Shown here piece by piece: positions 10,950 to 19,144 of a stretch of DNA of 64,000 nt. Both the position numbers and the translations under genes were made by a program. A model generated the notes under the pieces. It was not told where the DNA came from. It searched no databases and saw only the letters and a list, made by a program, of their open reading frames with translations. Position 1 is the first letter of the stretch; each line of letters starts with the position of its first letter. Source of the DNA: Arthrobacter agilis (GTDB taxonomy: Bacteria > Actinomycetota > Actinomycetes > Actinomycetales > Micrococcaceae); contig NZ_VHIM01000005.1 of assembly GCF_006494655.1 (NCBI RefSeq), positions 186,001-250,000 of the forward strand. The letters are read 5' to 3'.

Positions 10950-11338
10950 GAGCGACGAGGCGGGCAGCGTCAGTGGCCGGCCCGCCCGCGACGCCAGGTC
11001 GGTGCACGGCGCCCGGCCTGCACGCCGACCCGGGGCTGCAGCCGGAGCGGACGACCCTCGCCTGGAACCGCACCCTGCTCGCGCTGGTGGTCTGCGGGGC
11101 GCTCTTCCTCCGATGGGTGCCGCGGCACGGCGCCTTCCCCCTGATCCTCTCGGCCCTGACCGCGATCCTCGCCCTCGTGATCGTGGCGGGCCAGGCGCGC
11201 CGGTACCGCCGCAGTGCCCGCGGAATCAGCAGCGGGCGGACCAGTGCGGATGTGGCGGCGGTCGCCGGGACGAGCGCCGCCGTCGTCCTGACAGCGGCGG
11301 CCGCGCTGCTCGTCGTCGTCGCCCTCCCGGTGCGCTGA
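10946..11338 (+). CDS. DUF202 membrane protein, second copy
   Basis: The 130-residue protein starts at a GTG that overlaps the previous stop (GTGA at 10946-10949), so the two are translationally coupled. It carries the DUF202 signature LQPERTTLAWNRTLLALVVCGALF and two further hydrophobic helices (LILSALTAILALVIVAGQA and a long A/V-rich C-terminal helix). The two DUF202 proteins differ clearly in sequence and probably form a hetero-oligomer in the membrane. No enzymatic motif is present. Confidence 0.8.
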   Translation: MRATRRAASVAGPPATPGRCTAPGLHADPGLQPERTTLAWNRTLLALVVCGALFLRWVPRHGAFPLILSALTAILALVIVAGQARRYRRSARGISSGRTSADVAAVAGTSAAVVLTAAAALLVVVALPVR

Positions 11339-11472
11339 TCAGCCCTGCCCGACGGGTTCACATGGCGGACGCAGTGAGTCGCGCGCCACATTACTCGGTA
11401 GTATCCCAACAGCAATCCGTCGTATCCAGTGCCGCATACGCCTCGTTTTCCGTGACCTGAAAGCAGGCTGTC

Positions 11473-14316
11473 GTGACAGTGTCCCCCGAAGTGTCCCCCG
11501 CGCGTGCCGCTGATTCGTTCAGCGAGACCGCCGGCGACATCAGTTCCGACCTCCGCGCCGACGTGCGCCGTGTCAGCACGCTCCTCGGCGAATCGCTGGT
11601 GCGACAGCACGGCCAGGAGCTGCTCGACCTCGTGGAGCGGGTCCGCCTGCTCACCAAGCAGTCCAAGGAGTCGGGCACAGTCGACGACGCCGGCGAGCGG
11701 GCGGAGCTCGCGGGGCAGGTCCGCGAACTCCTCGCGGCACTGCCCATCGACCAGGCCACGGAGCTGGTGCGCGCTTTCGCGGCCTACTTCCACCTCGCCA
11801 ACGCCGCCGAGCAGGTCCACCGCGTGCGGGGGCTCCGCACGCGCTCGGAGGACGACGGCTGGCTCGCACAGACGGTCTCCCGCATCGCGTCCGACGCCGG
11901 CCCCGAGGCGCTCGCCGCAGTGGTCCGGGAACTGGACGTACGGCCCGTGTTCACGGCGCACCCCACCGAGGCATCCCGCCGCTCGGTGCTGGACAAGCTG
12001 CGGCGCCTGTCCGACGTCCTCGCGGAGACGACGGCGGAGGGCTCGCAGCAGCGCCGGCGGCAGGACCGCCGGCTGGCCGAGGTGATCGACCTGATCTGGC
12101 AGACCGACGAGCTGCGGCAGGTGCGGCCCACGCCCATCGACGAGGCGCGCAACGCCATGTACTACCTCGGGGACATCCTCACGACCTCGATGCCGGAACT
12201 GCTCGAGGACCTCTCCGACCTCCTGGCGCAGCACGGCGTCACGCTGCCGGCCGCCGGGGCGCCGCTGAAATTCGGTTCGTGGATCGGCGGGGACCGCGAC
12301 GGCAACCCGAACGTCACGGCCGCGGTGACCCGCGAGATCCTCCAGATCCAGAACCAGCAGGCCGTCCGGATCGCGATCCATTTCATCGACCGGCTCATCT
12401 CGTCGCTGTCCTCGTCGACCGCGATCGTCGGAGCGTCCGAGGAACTGACGGCCTCCATCGAGCGTGACCTCGCGAACCTGCCACGGCTCGACAAGCGCGT
12501 GCTCGAACTCAACGCGCAGGAGCCCTACCGGCTGAAACTGACGTGCGTGAAGGCGAAGCTGCTCAACACCGCGGCACGGGTGCAGCAGCAGACGGCGCAC
12601 GAGCCGGGCCGGGACTACAACGACACCGCGCAGGTGCTCGCCGACCTGGAGCTTCTCGGCGAATCGCTGCGGCAGCACTCGGCGAGCCTCGCCGCCGACG
12701 GCGCGCTCGCGACGGCGTCACGCGTCATCTCCTCCTTCGGCCTGCACCTCGCCACCCTGGACATCCGCGAGCACGCCGACATGCACCACGACGTGGTCGC
12801 GCAGCTGACCGACCGCCTCGGCGAGCTGGACGTGCCCTACCTCGAGCTGGACCGCGAGGGCCGTCTCCGGACGCTGGCCCGCGAACTCGCCTCGCGCCGG
12901 CCGCTCGCGGCCGGTAACCCACCCCTCGACGACGGCGCCCGCCGCACCTTCGACGTCTTCCGCGAGATTGCCGCCGCCCTCCGTACCTACGGTCCCGACG
13001 TCGTCGAGACCTACATCGTCTCCATGACGCGCGGAGCGGACGACGTCCTCGCGCCCGTCGTGCTCGCACGCGAGGCCGGACTGGTCGACGTCGTCGGTGA
13101 CGGGTCCGGCGGCCCCGAGTCCGGGGCGTTCGCGAAGATCGGGTTCGCGCCGCTCCTGGAGACCGTGGACGAGCTCCGCGTCTCCGCCGAGATCGTGGAC
13201 ACCCTGCTCTCCGACCCGACCTACCGGGAGGTGGTGCGCCTGCGCGGCGACCTGCAGGAGGTCATGCTGGGGTACTCCGATTCCAACAAGGAGTCCGGCG
13301 TGCTGACGAGCCTCTGGGAGATCCACAAGACCCAGCGTCGCCTGCGCGATGTCGCTGCGAAGCACGGCGTCCGGCTGCGCCTCTTCCACGGACGCGGTGG
13401 CTCGGTGGGCCGAGGCGGCGGGCCGACCTACGACGCCATCCTCGCGCAGCCCAACGGCGTCCTCGAGGGCGAGATCAAGTTCACCGAGCAGGGCGAGGTC
13501 ATCAGCGACAAGTACTCGCTGCCGGCCCTGGCCCGCGAGAACCTCGAGCTCTCCCTCGCCGCCGTGATGCAGGGCTCGGCGCTGCACCGCACACCCCGGA
13601 CCTCGGAGGACGAGCGCGGCCGCTGGGCGGAGGTCATGGAGACGGTGTCCGACGCCGCGTTCGCGCAGTACCGCTCGCTGATCGACCACGAGGACCTGCC
13701 CGCGTACTTCCTCGCCTCGACGCCTGTCGAGCAGCTGGGGTCGCTCAACATCGGCTCGCGTCCCTCGAAGCGACCAGATTCCGGGAGCGGCCTGGGCGGC
13801 CTCCGGGCGATTCCCTGGGTCTTCGGCTGGACCCAGTCACGGCAGATCGTTCCTGGCTGGTTCGGTGTGGGCTCCGGCTTGCGCGCAGCACGTGAGGCGG
13901 GCCACGAGGACCTGCTGTCCGAGATGCTGGAGCGCTGGCACTTCTTCCGCACCGTCGTCTCGAACGTCGAGATGACGCTCGCGAAGACCGACCTCGAGAT
14001 CGCCGCGCACTACGTGGAGGCGCTGGTCCCCGAGGATCTGCAGCACCTCTTCGGCGTGATCCGCGAGGAGTACGAGCTCACCCTGGCCGAGATCCGTCAC
14101 CTCACGGGCGAGACGGAGCTGCTCGACAACCAGCCCGTCCTCAAGCGGTCGCTCGCCGTCCGCGACCAGTACCTCGACCCGATCTCCTATCTGCAGGTGG
14201 AGCTCCTGCGCCGCGTGCGGGCCGAGGCCGACGGCGGCCGGCCCGACGGGCAACTCCAGCGAGCCATGCTCATCACCATCAACGGTGTGGCCGCAGGGAT
14301 GCGCAACACCGGCTGA
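11473..14316 (+). CDS. ppc: Phosphoenolpyruvate carboxylase
   Basis: Carboxylates PEP with bicarbonate to oxaloacetate, replenishing the TCA cycle. The 947-residue length fits bacterial Ppc. Key motifs are all present: [12 protein letters not shown] (catalytic histidine), [21 protein letters not shown], the glycine-rich [14 protein letters not shown], and [26 protein letters not shown] near residue 770. The C-terminal MRNTG is the usual end that binds the allosteric inhibitor aspartate. It starts with GTG 11473. An AT-richer stretch at 11385-11445 upstream may hold the promoter. It stands alone and is followed by a hairpin. Confidence 0.97.
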   Translation: MTVSPEVSPARAADSFSETAGDISSDLRADVRRVSTLLGESLVRQHGQELLDLVERVRLLTKQSKESGTVDDAGERAELAGQVRELLAALPIDQATELVRAFAAYFHLANAAEQVHRVRGLRTRSEDDGWLAQTVSRIASDAGPEALAAVVRELDVRPVFTAHPTEASRRSVLDKLRRLSDVLAETTAEGSQQRRRQDRRLAEVIDLIWQTDELRQVRPTPIDEARNAMYYLGDILTTSMPELLEDLSDLLAQHGVTLPAAGAPLKFGSWIGGDRDGNPNVTAAVTREILQIQNQQAVRIAIHFIDRLISSLSSSTAIVGASEELTASIERDLANLPRLDKRVLELNAQEPYRLKLTCVKAKLLNTAARVQQQTAHEPGRDYNDTAQVLADLELLGESLRQHSASLAADGALATASRVISSFGLHLATLDIREHADMHHDVVAQLTDRLGELDVPYLELDREGRLRTLARELASRRPLAAGNPPLDDGARRTFDVFREIAAALRTYGPDVVETYIVSMTRGADDVLAPVVLAREAGLVDVVGDGSGGPESGAFAKIGFAPLLETVDELRVSAEIVDTLLSDPTYREVVRLRGDLQEVMLGYSDSNKESGVLTSLWEIHKTQRRLRDVAAKHGVRLRLFHGRGGSVGRGGGPTYDAILAQPNGVLEGEIKFTEQGEVISDKYSLPALARENLELSLAAVMQGSALHRTPRTSEDERGRWAEVMETVSDAAFAQYRSLIDHEDLPAYFLASTPVEQLGSLNIGSRPSKRPDSGSGLGGLRAIPWVFGWTQSRQIVPGWFGVGSGLRAAREAGHEDLLSEMLERWHFFRTVVSNVEMTLAKTDLEIAAHYVEALVPEDLQHLFGVIREEYELTLAEIRHLTGETELLDNQPVLKRSLAVRDQYLDPISYLQVELLRRVRAEADGGRPDGQLQRAMLITINGVAAGMRNTG

Positions 14317-14338
14317 TCCCGGGCCCGGAATAGGTGCC

Positions 14339-14377
14339 CCGGGGAGTCGGTTGCCGCCAGTGGACACCGACCCCCGG
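14339..14377 (+). terminator. Possible terminator after ppc
   Basis: An inverted repeat with arms 14339-14351 and 14366-14377 (CCGGGG..TCGGT, one bulged base) lies 22 bases after the ppc stop. It has no T-run, as is common in high-GC actinobacteria, so the call is tentative. Confidence 0.4.
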
Positions 14378-14405
14378 CTCCGGCCGGATGACCAGGAGGA
14401 GCACC

Positions 14406-15338
14406 ATGAAGGCAGTCTTTTACGAGAAGTACGGCGATCCCGACGTCCTGCAGTACGGAGAGCAGCCGGACCCGAAGGTCGGCCCGGACGCGGTGCTCGT
14501 CGACGTCCGGGCCTCCTCGGTGAATCCGGTGGACTGGAAGATCACGGCCGGCTACCTGGACGCCGCGCTGCCCGCCTTCTTCCCCGTGATCCCGGGGTGG
14601 GACGTGGCCGGCGTCGTCACCCAGCCCGGCCCGTCCGTGACCGAGTTCGAAGCCGGTGACGAGGTGATCGGCTACGTCCGGACGGACACCGTGGCTTTCG
14701 GTACCTTCGCCGAGCAGGTCGCCGCACCCGTGCGGACGCTCGCGCGCAAGCCGAAGAACGTGTCCTGGGCCGCGGCCGCGACGATGCCGCTCGCAGGCCT
14801 CACCGCATTCCAGGCGCTGCGGGCCGTCGGTGCGGGCGAGGGCGAGACCGTCCTCGTGCACAACGGTGCCGGCGGGGTGGGGACCTACGCCATCCAGATC
14901 GCGAAGGCCTGGGGTGCGAGGGTGCTGGCCACGGCATCGGAGAAGAACCACGAGTTCCTGCGGTCGCTCGGCGCCGAGCCACTGACCTACGGCGAGGGCA
15001 TCGCCGACCGCATCGCCGGGCTCGCACCCGACGGGCTGGACGCCGTCGTCGACTTCGTGGGTGGAGAGGACTGGGTGGCATCCCTCGAGCACCTGAAGTC
15101 CCCGGAGCGCGTCGCGTCCGTGGCCGACGCCGAGGTGAAGGACAGGGGCGGACGCTACATCTTCGTCAGGCCCGATTCCGCCGATCTCCTCGCCCTCACC
15201 GAGCTGGTCGAAGCCGGCAGCGTCACGCCGGTCCTCGCCGAGAGCATCCCGCTCGACCGCGCAGCGGACGCCTTCCGCGCCAGCATGGAAGGGCACATCC
15301 GCGGGAAGATCGCCGTGACCGTGGGTGATCAGCGGTAG
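14406..15338 (+). CDS. Zinc-less MDR-family NADP-dependent oxidoreductase
   Basis: The 310-residue protein belongs to the quinone oxidoreductase/enoyl-reductase branch of medium-chain dehydrogenases. Its GroES-like half contains SSVNPVDWKITAG and PVIPGWDVAGVV; the nucleotide-binding half has VLVHNGAGGVGTYAIQIAK (residues about 148-166). The Cys/His zinc ligands of alcohol dehydrogenases are absent. Substrate is probably a quinone or an alpha,beta-unsaturated carbonyl compound. The ATG at 14406 follows a strong AGGAGG. No operon partner is seen; it converges on the TspO-like gene. Confidence 0.88.
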   Translation: MKAVFYEKYGDPDVLQYGEQPDPKVGPDAVLVDVRASSVNPVDWKITAGYLDAALPAFFPVIPGWDVAGVVTQPGPSVTEFEAGDEVIGYVRTDTVAFGTFAEQVAAPVRTLARKPKNVSWAAAATMPLAGLTAFQALRAVGAGEGETVLVHNGAGGVGTYAIQIAKAWGARVLATASEKNHEFLRSLGAEPLTYGEGIADRIAGLAPDGLDAVVDFVGGEDWVASLEHLKSPERVASVADAEVKDRGGRYIFVRPDSADLLALTELVEAGSVTPVLAESIPLDRAADAFRASMEGHIRGKIAVTVGDQR

Positions 15339-15347
15339 GAGGACGGC

Positions 15348-15379
15348 CGGGGCGCCGTGTCTCCACGCGCGGTGCCCCG
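15348..15379. terminator. Hairpin between convergent genes
   Basis: A 10-bp stem (CGGGGCGCCG pairing with CGGTGCCCCG, one G-T pair) lies in the 59-base gap between two converging genes, 15338 and 15398. It is a reasonable shared terminator. Confidence 0.4.
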
Positions 15380-15397
15380 CCGGTGTCGGGTGAGGCC

Positions 15398-16720
15398 CTA
15401 GGAGCGGGCCTCCTCGTCGCCGAGCAGGTCGATCGGTTCGCGCTGTGCGTCCTCCTGCGCGCGGAGCCACCGGCGGTACGCGTGGTCCACCCGGTGCCGC
15501 CGTGACCCTGCGGTGATGAGCAGCAGGAAGACGGCGAGGGCCGCGACGAAGGCGACGCTCAGTGCGGCGGGCCGGCCGATGGAGCGCTCGACGGCGATCC
15601 ACAGGAATCCCCACGAGGTGGCCACGGCCACGGACAGGCGTCCGCGATCAGTGGAACAGACGACGGCGGCCGTGATCAGGATGGCGATGATGCCGAGCAT
15701 CGCCCAGGTGGTGCCCTCCCAGCCGAAGAGGTCCGCACCGGTGGCGGTGAAGAAGGCCGCGGCATTCGCTCCCGCAGCCAGCAGCACCCAGCCGAAATAT
15801 AACCCGATCGGGGTGTCGACGAGGGCGCCCTCCAGCCGGGTCTCGTTCGGGTGGAGGTTCAGGGTCCGCACGGCGGAGAGCAGCGCGAAGAACAGCAGCA
15901 TGATGACCACGAGACTGAGAGTGAGCCCGCCTGCCTGGGCACTGAGAATCCAGGCGAGGTTCAGGAGCATCGACGCCGCCACCGTCCAGCCGAGGCGCCG
16001 TTGCCTCGGAGTGCGTCGCTGCGACGGCAGCCACTGGAACGCCGTGTAGGCCACGAGACCCGCGTAGATCACGCTCCAGATCGAGAACGCGGAGGAGGAC
16101 GGCGCCAGGAGGGTCGCGTCCGGGGCGAAGAGCCCACCCGCGGCGTCGCGGATCGAGGGACCGCCGAACGCCCCGACACCCGCTGCGGAGCCGAGGATGC
16201 ACGCGATGGCACAGACGGTGACGACGCTCTGGCGCACGATGTCGGGGTTCCACGACCTGACGTGGCTGAGGGTGGCGCTGCTGCCCCTGCCGACGGCCCG
16301 TCCGGCGACGCCTGCGGCCGTTCGTGCCTTCTCCGCGGCCAGCGTGGCCCTCTCCGCGGCGGCGCGCCGGCGCGGTGCCGTCCCGACGTCGGTCGCGGTG
16401 GTTCTGGTATCGCCGGTGGAAGGGCGCTCGCTGGAGGCCCGCCCGAGGGACGGGCGCCCGATAAAGGTGCCCGCACCAGGTGCGTCCGAGGATCGAGCCG
16501 CCGGCTTCGAAGGGTTCCCGGCTCCTCCGGTGCGTTCCGCACCCGGACCCCGCGATTCCTCGTCCGCGCGGACCACGCTGCGTGGCTGCGCGGCCTTCAG
16601 CCGTTCGAGGACGCTTGAGGTGTCGGAGGGCGGCTCCGCCGGGGCCTTCTCCTGTGCGATCGACGGCTCCCTGACCGGTCGGTCAGGGAGCCGGGGTCCC
16701 GGGTTCTTCGGGGTGCTCAT
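15398..16720 (-). CDS. TspO/MBR-related tryptophan-rich membrane protein with long disordered N-terminus
   Basis: Residues about 165-425 form a TspO-like membrane domain with many hydrophobic helices. It includes FSIWSVIYAGLVAYTAFQWLP, NLAWILSAQAGG, and P-I-G-L-Y-F-G-W-V-L-L, and it is rich in tryptophan. TspO proteins bind porphyrins or lipids; function in actinobacteria is not established. The first ~160 residues are Pro/Ala/Arg/Ser-rich and look disordered, which is unusual for the family. The ATG at 16720 overlaps the end of the dedA-type gene by 38 bases, and a strong hairpin lies in this overlap. A later start is possible but no good candidate appears before residue 165. Confidence 0.75.
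   Translation of the reverse strand: MSTPKNPGPRLPDRPVREPSIAQEKAPAEPPSDTSSVLERLKAAQPRSVVRADEESRGPGAERTGGAGNPSKPAARSSDAPGAGTFIGRPSLGRASSERPSTGDTRTTATDVGTAPRRRAAAERATLAAEKARTAAGVAGRAVGRGSSATLSHVRSWNPDIVRQSVVTVCAIACILGSAAGVGAFGGPSIRDAAGGLFAPDATLLAPSSSAFSIWSVIYAGLVAYTAFQWLPSQRRTPRQRRLGWTVAASMLLNLAWILSAQAGGLTLSLVVIMLLFFALLSAVRTLNLHPNETRLEGALVDTPIGLYFGWVLLAAGANAAAFFTATGADLFGWEGTTWAMLGIIAILITAAVVCSTDRGRLSVAVATSWGFLWIAVERSIGRPAALSVAFVAALAVFLLLITAGSRRHRVDHAYRRWLRAQEDAQREPIDLLGDEEARS
16665..16692. terminator. 12-bp perfect hairpin spanning the DedA stop codon
   Basis: The arms 16665-16676 and 16681-16692 (GGCTCCCTGACC and its exact complement) are separated by a 4-base loop. The stem includes the DedA stop codon and lies within the first codons of the TspO-like gene. 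It could end the upstream transcript, or act as an attenuator or translation brake for the second gene. Confidence 0.5.
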
Positions 16721-17318
16721 GCGGATGTCTGGCCTTCCGGTGTTTCTTCAGGGCGAGGATTGCCGCCGTGATGGCTCCCACCAGCGTACCGACCGCCATT
16801 CCGAGGAGGGCGCTGACCCCTGCGGGCAGGCCGGTCGAGGCCCCGGCCACGTAACCGAGTCCCACGAGCCAGGCCGTCCAGAGCGCGCCGCCGCCGGCTG
16901 CAGCGAGCATGAACGGGCGCAGCGGCAACTCCGCGATCCCGGCGACCGCGACACTGGCCGTGCGTCCCCCGGGAAGGAATCGGACGGCCACCACTGCGGC
17001 ATAGGTGGGAGAGCTGCCGGCTTTGTCGATGGCGCTGCGCAGCCCGCGGTGGATCGACCGCCCCCACCGGAAGCGGTCGAGGAAGTGCGTCAGTTTGCGG
17101 CGGAACAGCAGGAACAGGGCGACGTCGCCCACCCAGCTGCCCGCGAGTGCGGTGAGGACCGCGAAGGGGAGCAGGAGGGGATCGTCCGAGGACATGGTTC
17201 CCGAACCGATGACCAGCAGTTCCGAGGGCACGAGGGGGATCGCCACGTCGACGACGATCACGGCGAACATGACGAGGAGGTAGAGCGGTGCTGGGATGTC
17301 CGTACCGGGCAGGTCCAC
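16683..17318 (-). CDS. DedA family membrane protein (VTT domain)
   Basis: The 211-residue protein has the SNARE-associated/VTT fold. It has hydrophobic segments at about 10-30, 50-70 (FAVLTALAGSWVGDVALFLLF), 130-150 and 160-190. The DedA hallmark VRFLPGGRTASVAVAGIAELPL contains the conserved F-x-P-G-x-R signature. DedA proteins act as flippases or transporters of undecaprenyl phosphate or phospholipid and affect proton-motive force and drug tolerance. It starts with GTG at 17318, 59 bases after the RluA-type gene on the same strand. The TspO-like gene overlaps its 3' end, so the three probably form a transcript. Confidence 0.87.
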   Translation of the reverse strand: MDLPGTDIPAPLYLLVMFAVIVVDVAIPLVPSELLVIGSGTMSSDDPLLLPFAVLTALAGSWVGDVALFLLFRRKLTHFLDRFRWGRSIHRGLRSAIDKAGSSPTYAAVVAVRFLPGGRTASVAVAGIAELPLRPFMLAAAGGGALWTAWLVGLGYVAGASTGLPAGVSALLGMAVGTLVGAITAAILALKKHRKARHPHEHPEEPGTPAP

Positions 17319-17377
17319 CCTGCAAATCTACCGCCCGTGCCGCGCTCGGTGACGTGGAGTGCGCTCGCAGCGCAGGC

Positions 17378-18292
17378 TCAGGCGAATGCGGCGAGTGTGA
17401 GGGCCGATTCGTAGCGCCGCTCCGTGCCGTCCACCGGGTCGGTGAAACCGATGCTGTGGGCCAGCAGCTGGAGGGGACGTGTGTAGTCGTCCGGTGCCTG
17501 AGGATGCAGGACGGGGTAGAAGGGATCGTTGAGGATCCCGAGACCGAGGGATGCCATGTGCAGGCGGAGCTGATGGGTCTTGCCGGTGTGCGGCTGCAAC
17601 CGGTACAGCCCGCGGTCGTCGCGCTGGTCCAGGAGGCTGACGGTGGTGTGCGTGTTGTCGGGTCCCTCCACCTCCTGCGCGAGGAGATAGGTACGGGACT
17701 TCACGATCCGGCTGCGGACGTCCATCGGCGCACTGTCAAGGCCGAGCTCCGGGCGCACGGGCGCCACGGCCCGGTACTCCTTGCTGATGCGCCGGTTCTC
17801 GAACAGCAGCTGGTAGGCGCCCCGTGTCCCGGGGTCGACGGCGAACATCAGGATGCCTGCGGTCATCCTGTCGAGGCGGTGCATGGGGATGAGGTCCGGC
17901 AGGTCGAGGTCCACCCGCAGCCGGACGAGCGCCGATTCCGCCACGTACATGCCGCCCGGCGTGGTCGGCAGGAAGTGCGGCTTGTCGACGACGAGCAGGC
18001 GCTCGTCCTGGTGCAGGATCGACAGTTCGACAGGGAGCCGCTCCTCGACGGGCAGCTCACGGTAGTACCAGACGAACGTGTGCTCACCGAGTGGGGTGTC
18101 CCGCGTCAGCACCTCCCCGCCGAGTGCCACCACTTCGCCGCGGTCGAAGCGCTCGCCGATACCGTCCGGATTCACGTGGTCGAACCGGTCCAGGATGTAG
18201 TCGAGGGCGGTGTCCCAGGGTCCGTCCTCGGGTAGCCGCAGGCGCGTCGCATTGACGCCGTTGCGCACCGGGAGGGGGGATCTCATCGCCAT
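17378..18292 (-). CDS. RluA-family RNA pseudouridine synthase
   Basis: The 304-residue protein contains the pseudouridine synthase core HRLDRMTAGILMFA with catalytic aspartate (D in HRLDR, about residue 139). It also has LLVVDKPHFLPTTP and LQPHTGKTHQLRLHMASLG. An N-terminal ~70 residues with RLRLPEDGPWDTALDYILDRF stands in for an S4-like domain. It makes pseudouridine in rRNA or tRNA; the exact site cannot be assigned. ATG at 18292 is 33 bases after the Nei2 gene stop, so it is probably expressed from the lhr-nei2 transcript. Confidence 0.88.
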   Translation of the reverse strand: MAMRSPLPVRNGVNATRLRLPEDGPWDTALDYILDRFDHVNPDGIGERFDRGEVVALGGEVLTRDTPLGEHTFVWYYRELPVEERLPVELSILHQDERLLVVDKPHFLPTTPGGMYVAESALVRLRVDLDLPDLIPMHRLDRMTAGILMFAVDPGTRGAYQLLFENRRISKEYRAVAPVRPELGLDSAPMDVRSRIVKSRTYLLAQEVEGPDNTHTTVSLLDQRDDRGLYRLQPHTGKTHQLRLHMASLGLGILNDPFYPVLHPQAPDDYTRPLQLLAHSIGFTDPVDGTERRYESALTLAAFA

Positions 18293-18325
18293 TAGTCCGT
18301 CATCCGCCCGTCATCGTCCATCCCG

Positions 18326-19144
18326 TCAGGGTAGTGCCGCTCCGGCGGGCGCTTCCACCCGGGGCTGGCAGTGCGGGCAGTAGTACAGCTCCCGGAGTTC
18401 GGTCTCCCGGTCGCCGAGTTGTTCGAGGGCGACCGGCGTGCCGCAGCGCAGGCAGCCCCGCCGCGACCGCCCGTAGACCCAAAGCGTGTTGCCGCGCAGT
18501 TGGCCGGTGGTGGCCCGGGTGGTGCGGGTCTTGTTGGCTTCGAGGAGCTTCTTCGACAGTTCGATCATCCGGGGGAGGTCGGGTACCTGGCCCACGGGCG
18601 TGAGGGGGTGCACCCCGGCGAGGAAGCACAGCTCGCACCGGTAGACGTTACCGATCCCGGCGAGGTTCCGCTGGTCGAGCAGGGCGAGGCCGATCGGGCG
18701 GTCCGGTTGCTCGCGCAGCCGGCGCAACGCCTCGTCGGGGTCCCACCCGGGACCGAGGAGATCCGGTCCGAGGTAGCCGACCGCCTCGTCCTCCTCGGCG
18801 CGTGCGATGACCCGCAGGAACCCGAGTTCGAACCCGACGACGACGGCGTCGGCCGTCTCGAGGATGCACCGCGCCTTGAACGCGGGACGCCGCCACTTCT
18901 CGCCCGGCGCGTACACGTGCCAGAGGCCTTCCATCTTGAGGTGGGAGTGGATGTCCCACCCGTCCTCGCCTCCACCCCGGATGAGGAGGTGCTTCCCACG
19001 GGCCACGGCCTCCTGCACGGTGTCGCCGGTGAAGTCGACGGTCGCGAAGCGCGGAACCCGGATGTCGCAGCGCGTCAGCACCTTCCCCGCGAGGGCGCGG
19101 TGCAGTTCGCGGGCGGCACGCCAGACGGTGTCGCCCTCAGGCAC
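18326..19144 (-). CDS. nei2: Fpg/Nei family DNA glycosylase (Nei2 type)
   Basis: The 272-residue enzyme removes oxidised pyrimidines and nicks the abasic site. It begins MPEGDTVWRAA, giving the N-terminal proline nucleophile (P2) and E3, and has K52 in RGKHLLIR. The helix-two-turn-helix region reads LLDQRNLAGIGNVYRCE. A C-terminal zinc finger of the CxxC-x16-18-CxxC kind is intact (CLRCG and YCPHC). Its ATG overlaps the lhr stop by 8 bases. The same lhr-nei neighbour pair occurs in Mycobacterium (Rv3296-Rv3297), which supports a functional connection. Confidence 0.92.
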   Translation of the reverse strand: MPEGDTVWRAARELHRALAGKVLTRCDIRVPRFATVDFTGDTVQEAVARGKHLLIRGGGEDGWDIHSHLKMEGLWHVYAPGEKWRRPAFKARCILETADAVVVGFELGFLRVIARAEEDEAVGYLGPDLLGPGWDPDEALRRLREQPDRPIGLALLDQRNLAGIGNVYRCELCFLAGVHPLTPVGQVPDLPRMIELSKKLLEANKTRTTRATTGQLRGNTLWVYGRSRRGCLRCGTPVALEQLGDRETELRELYYCPHCQPRVEAPAGAALP

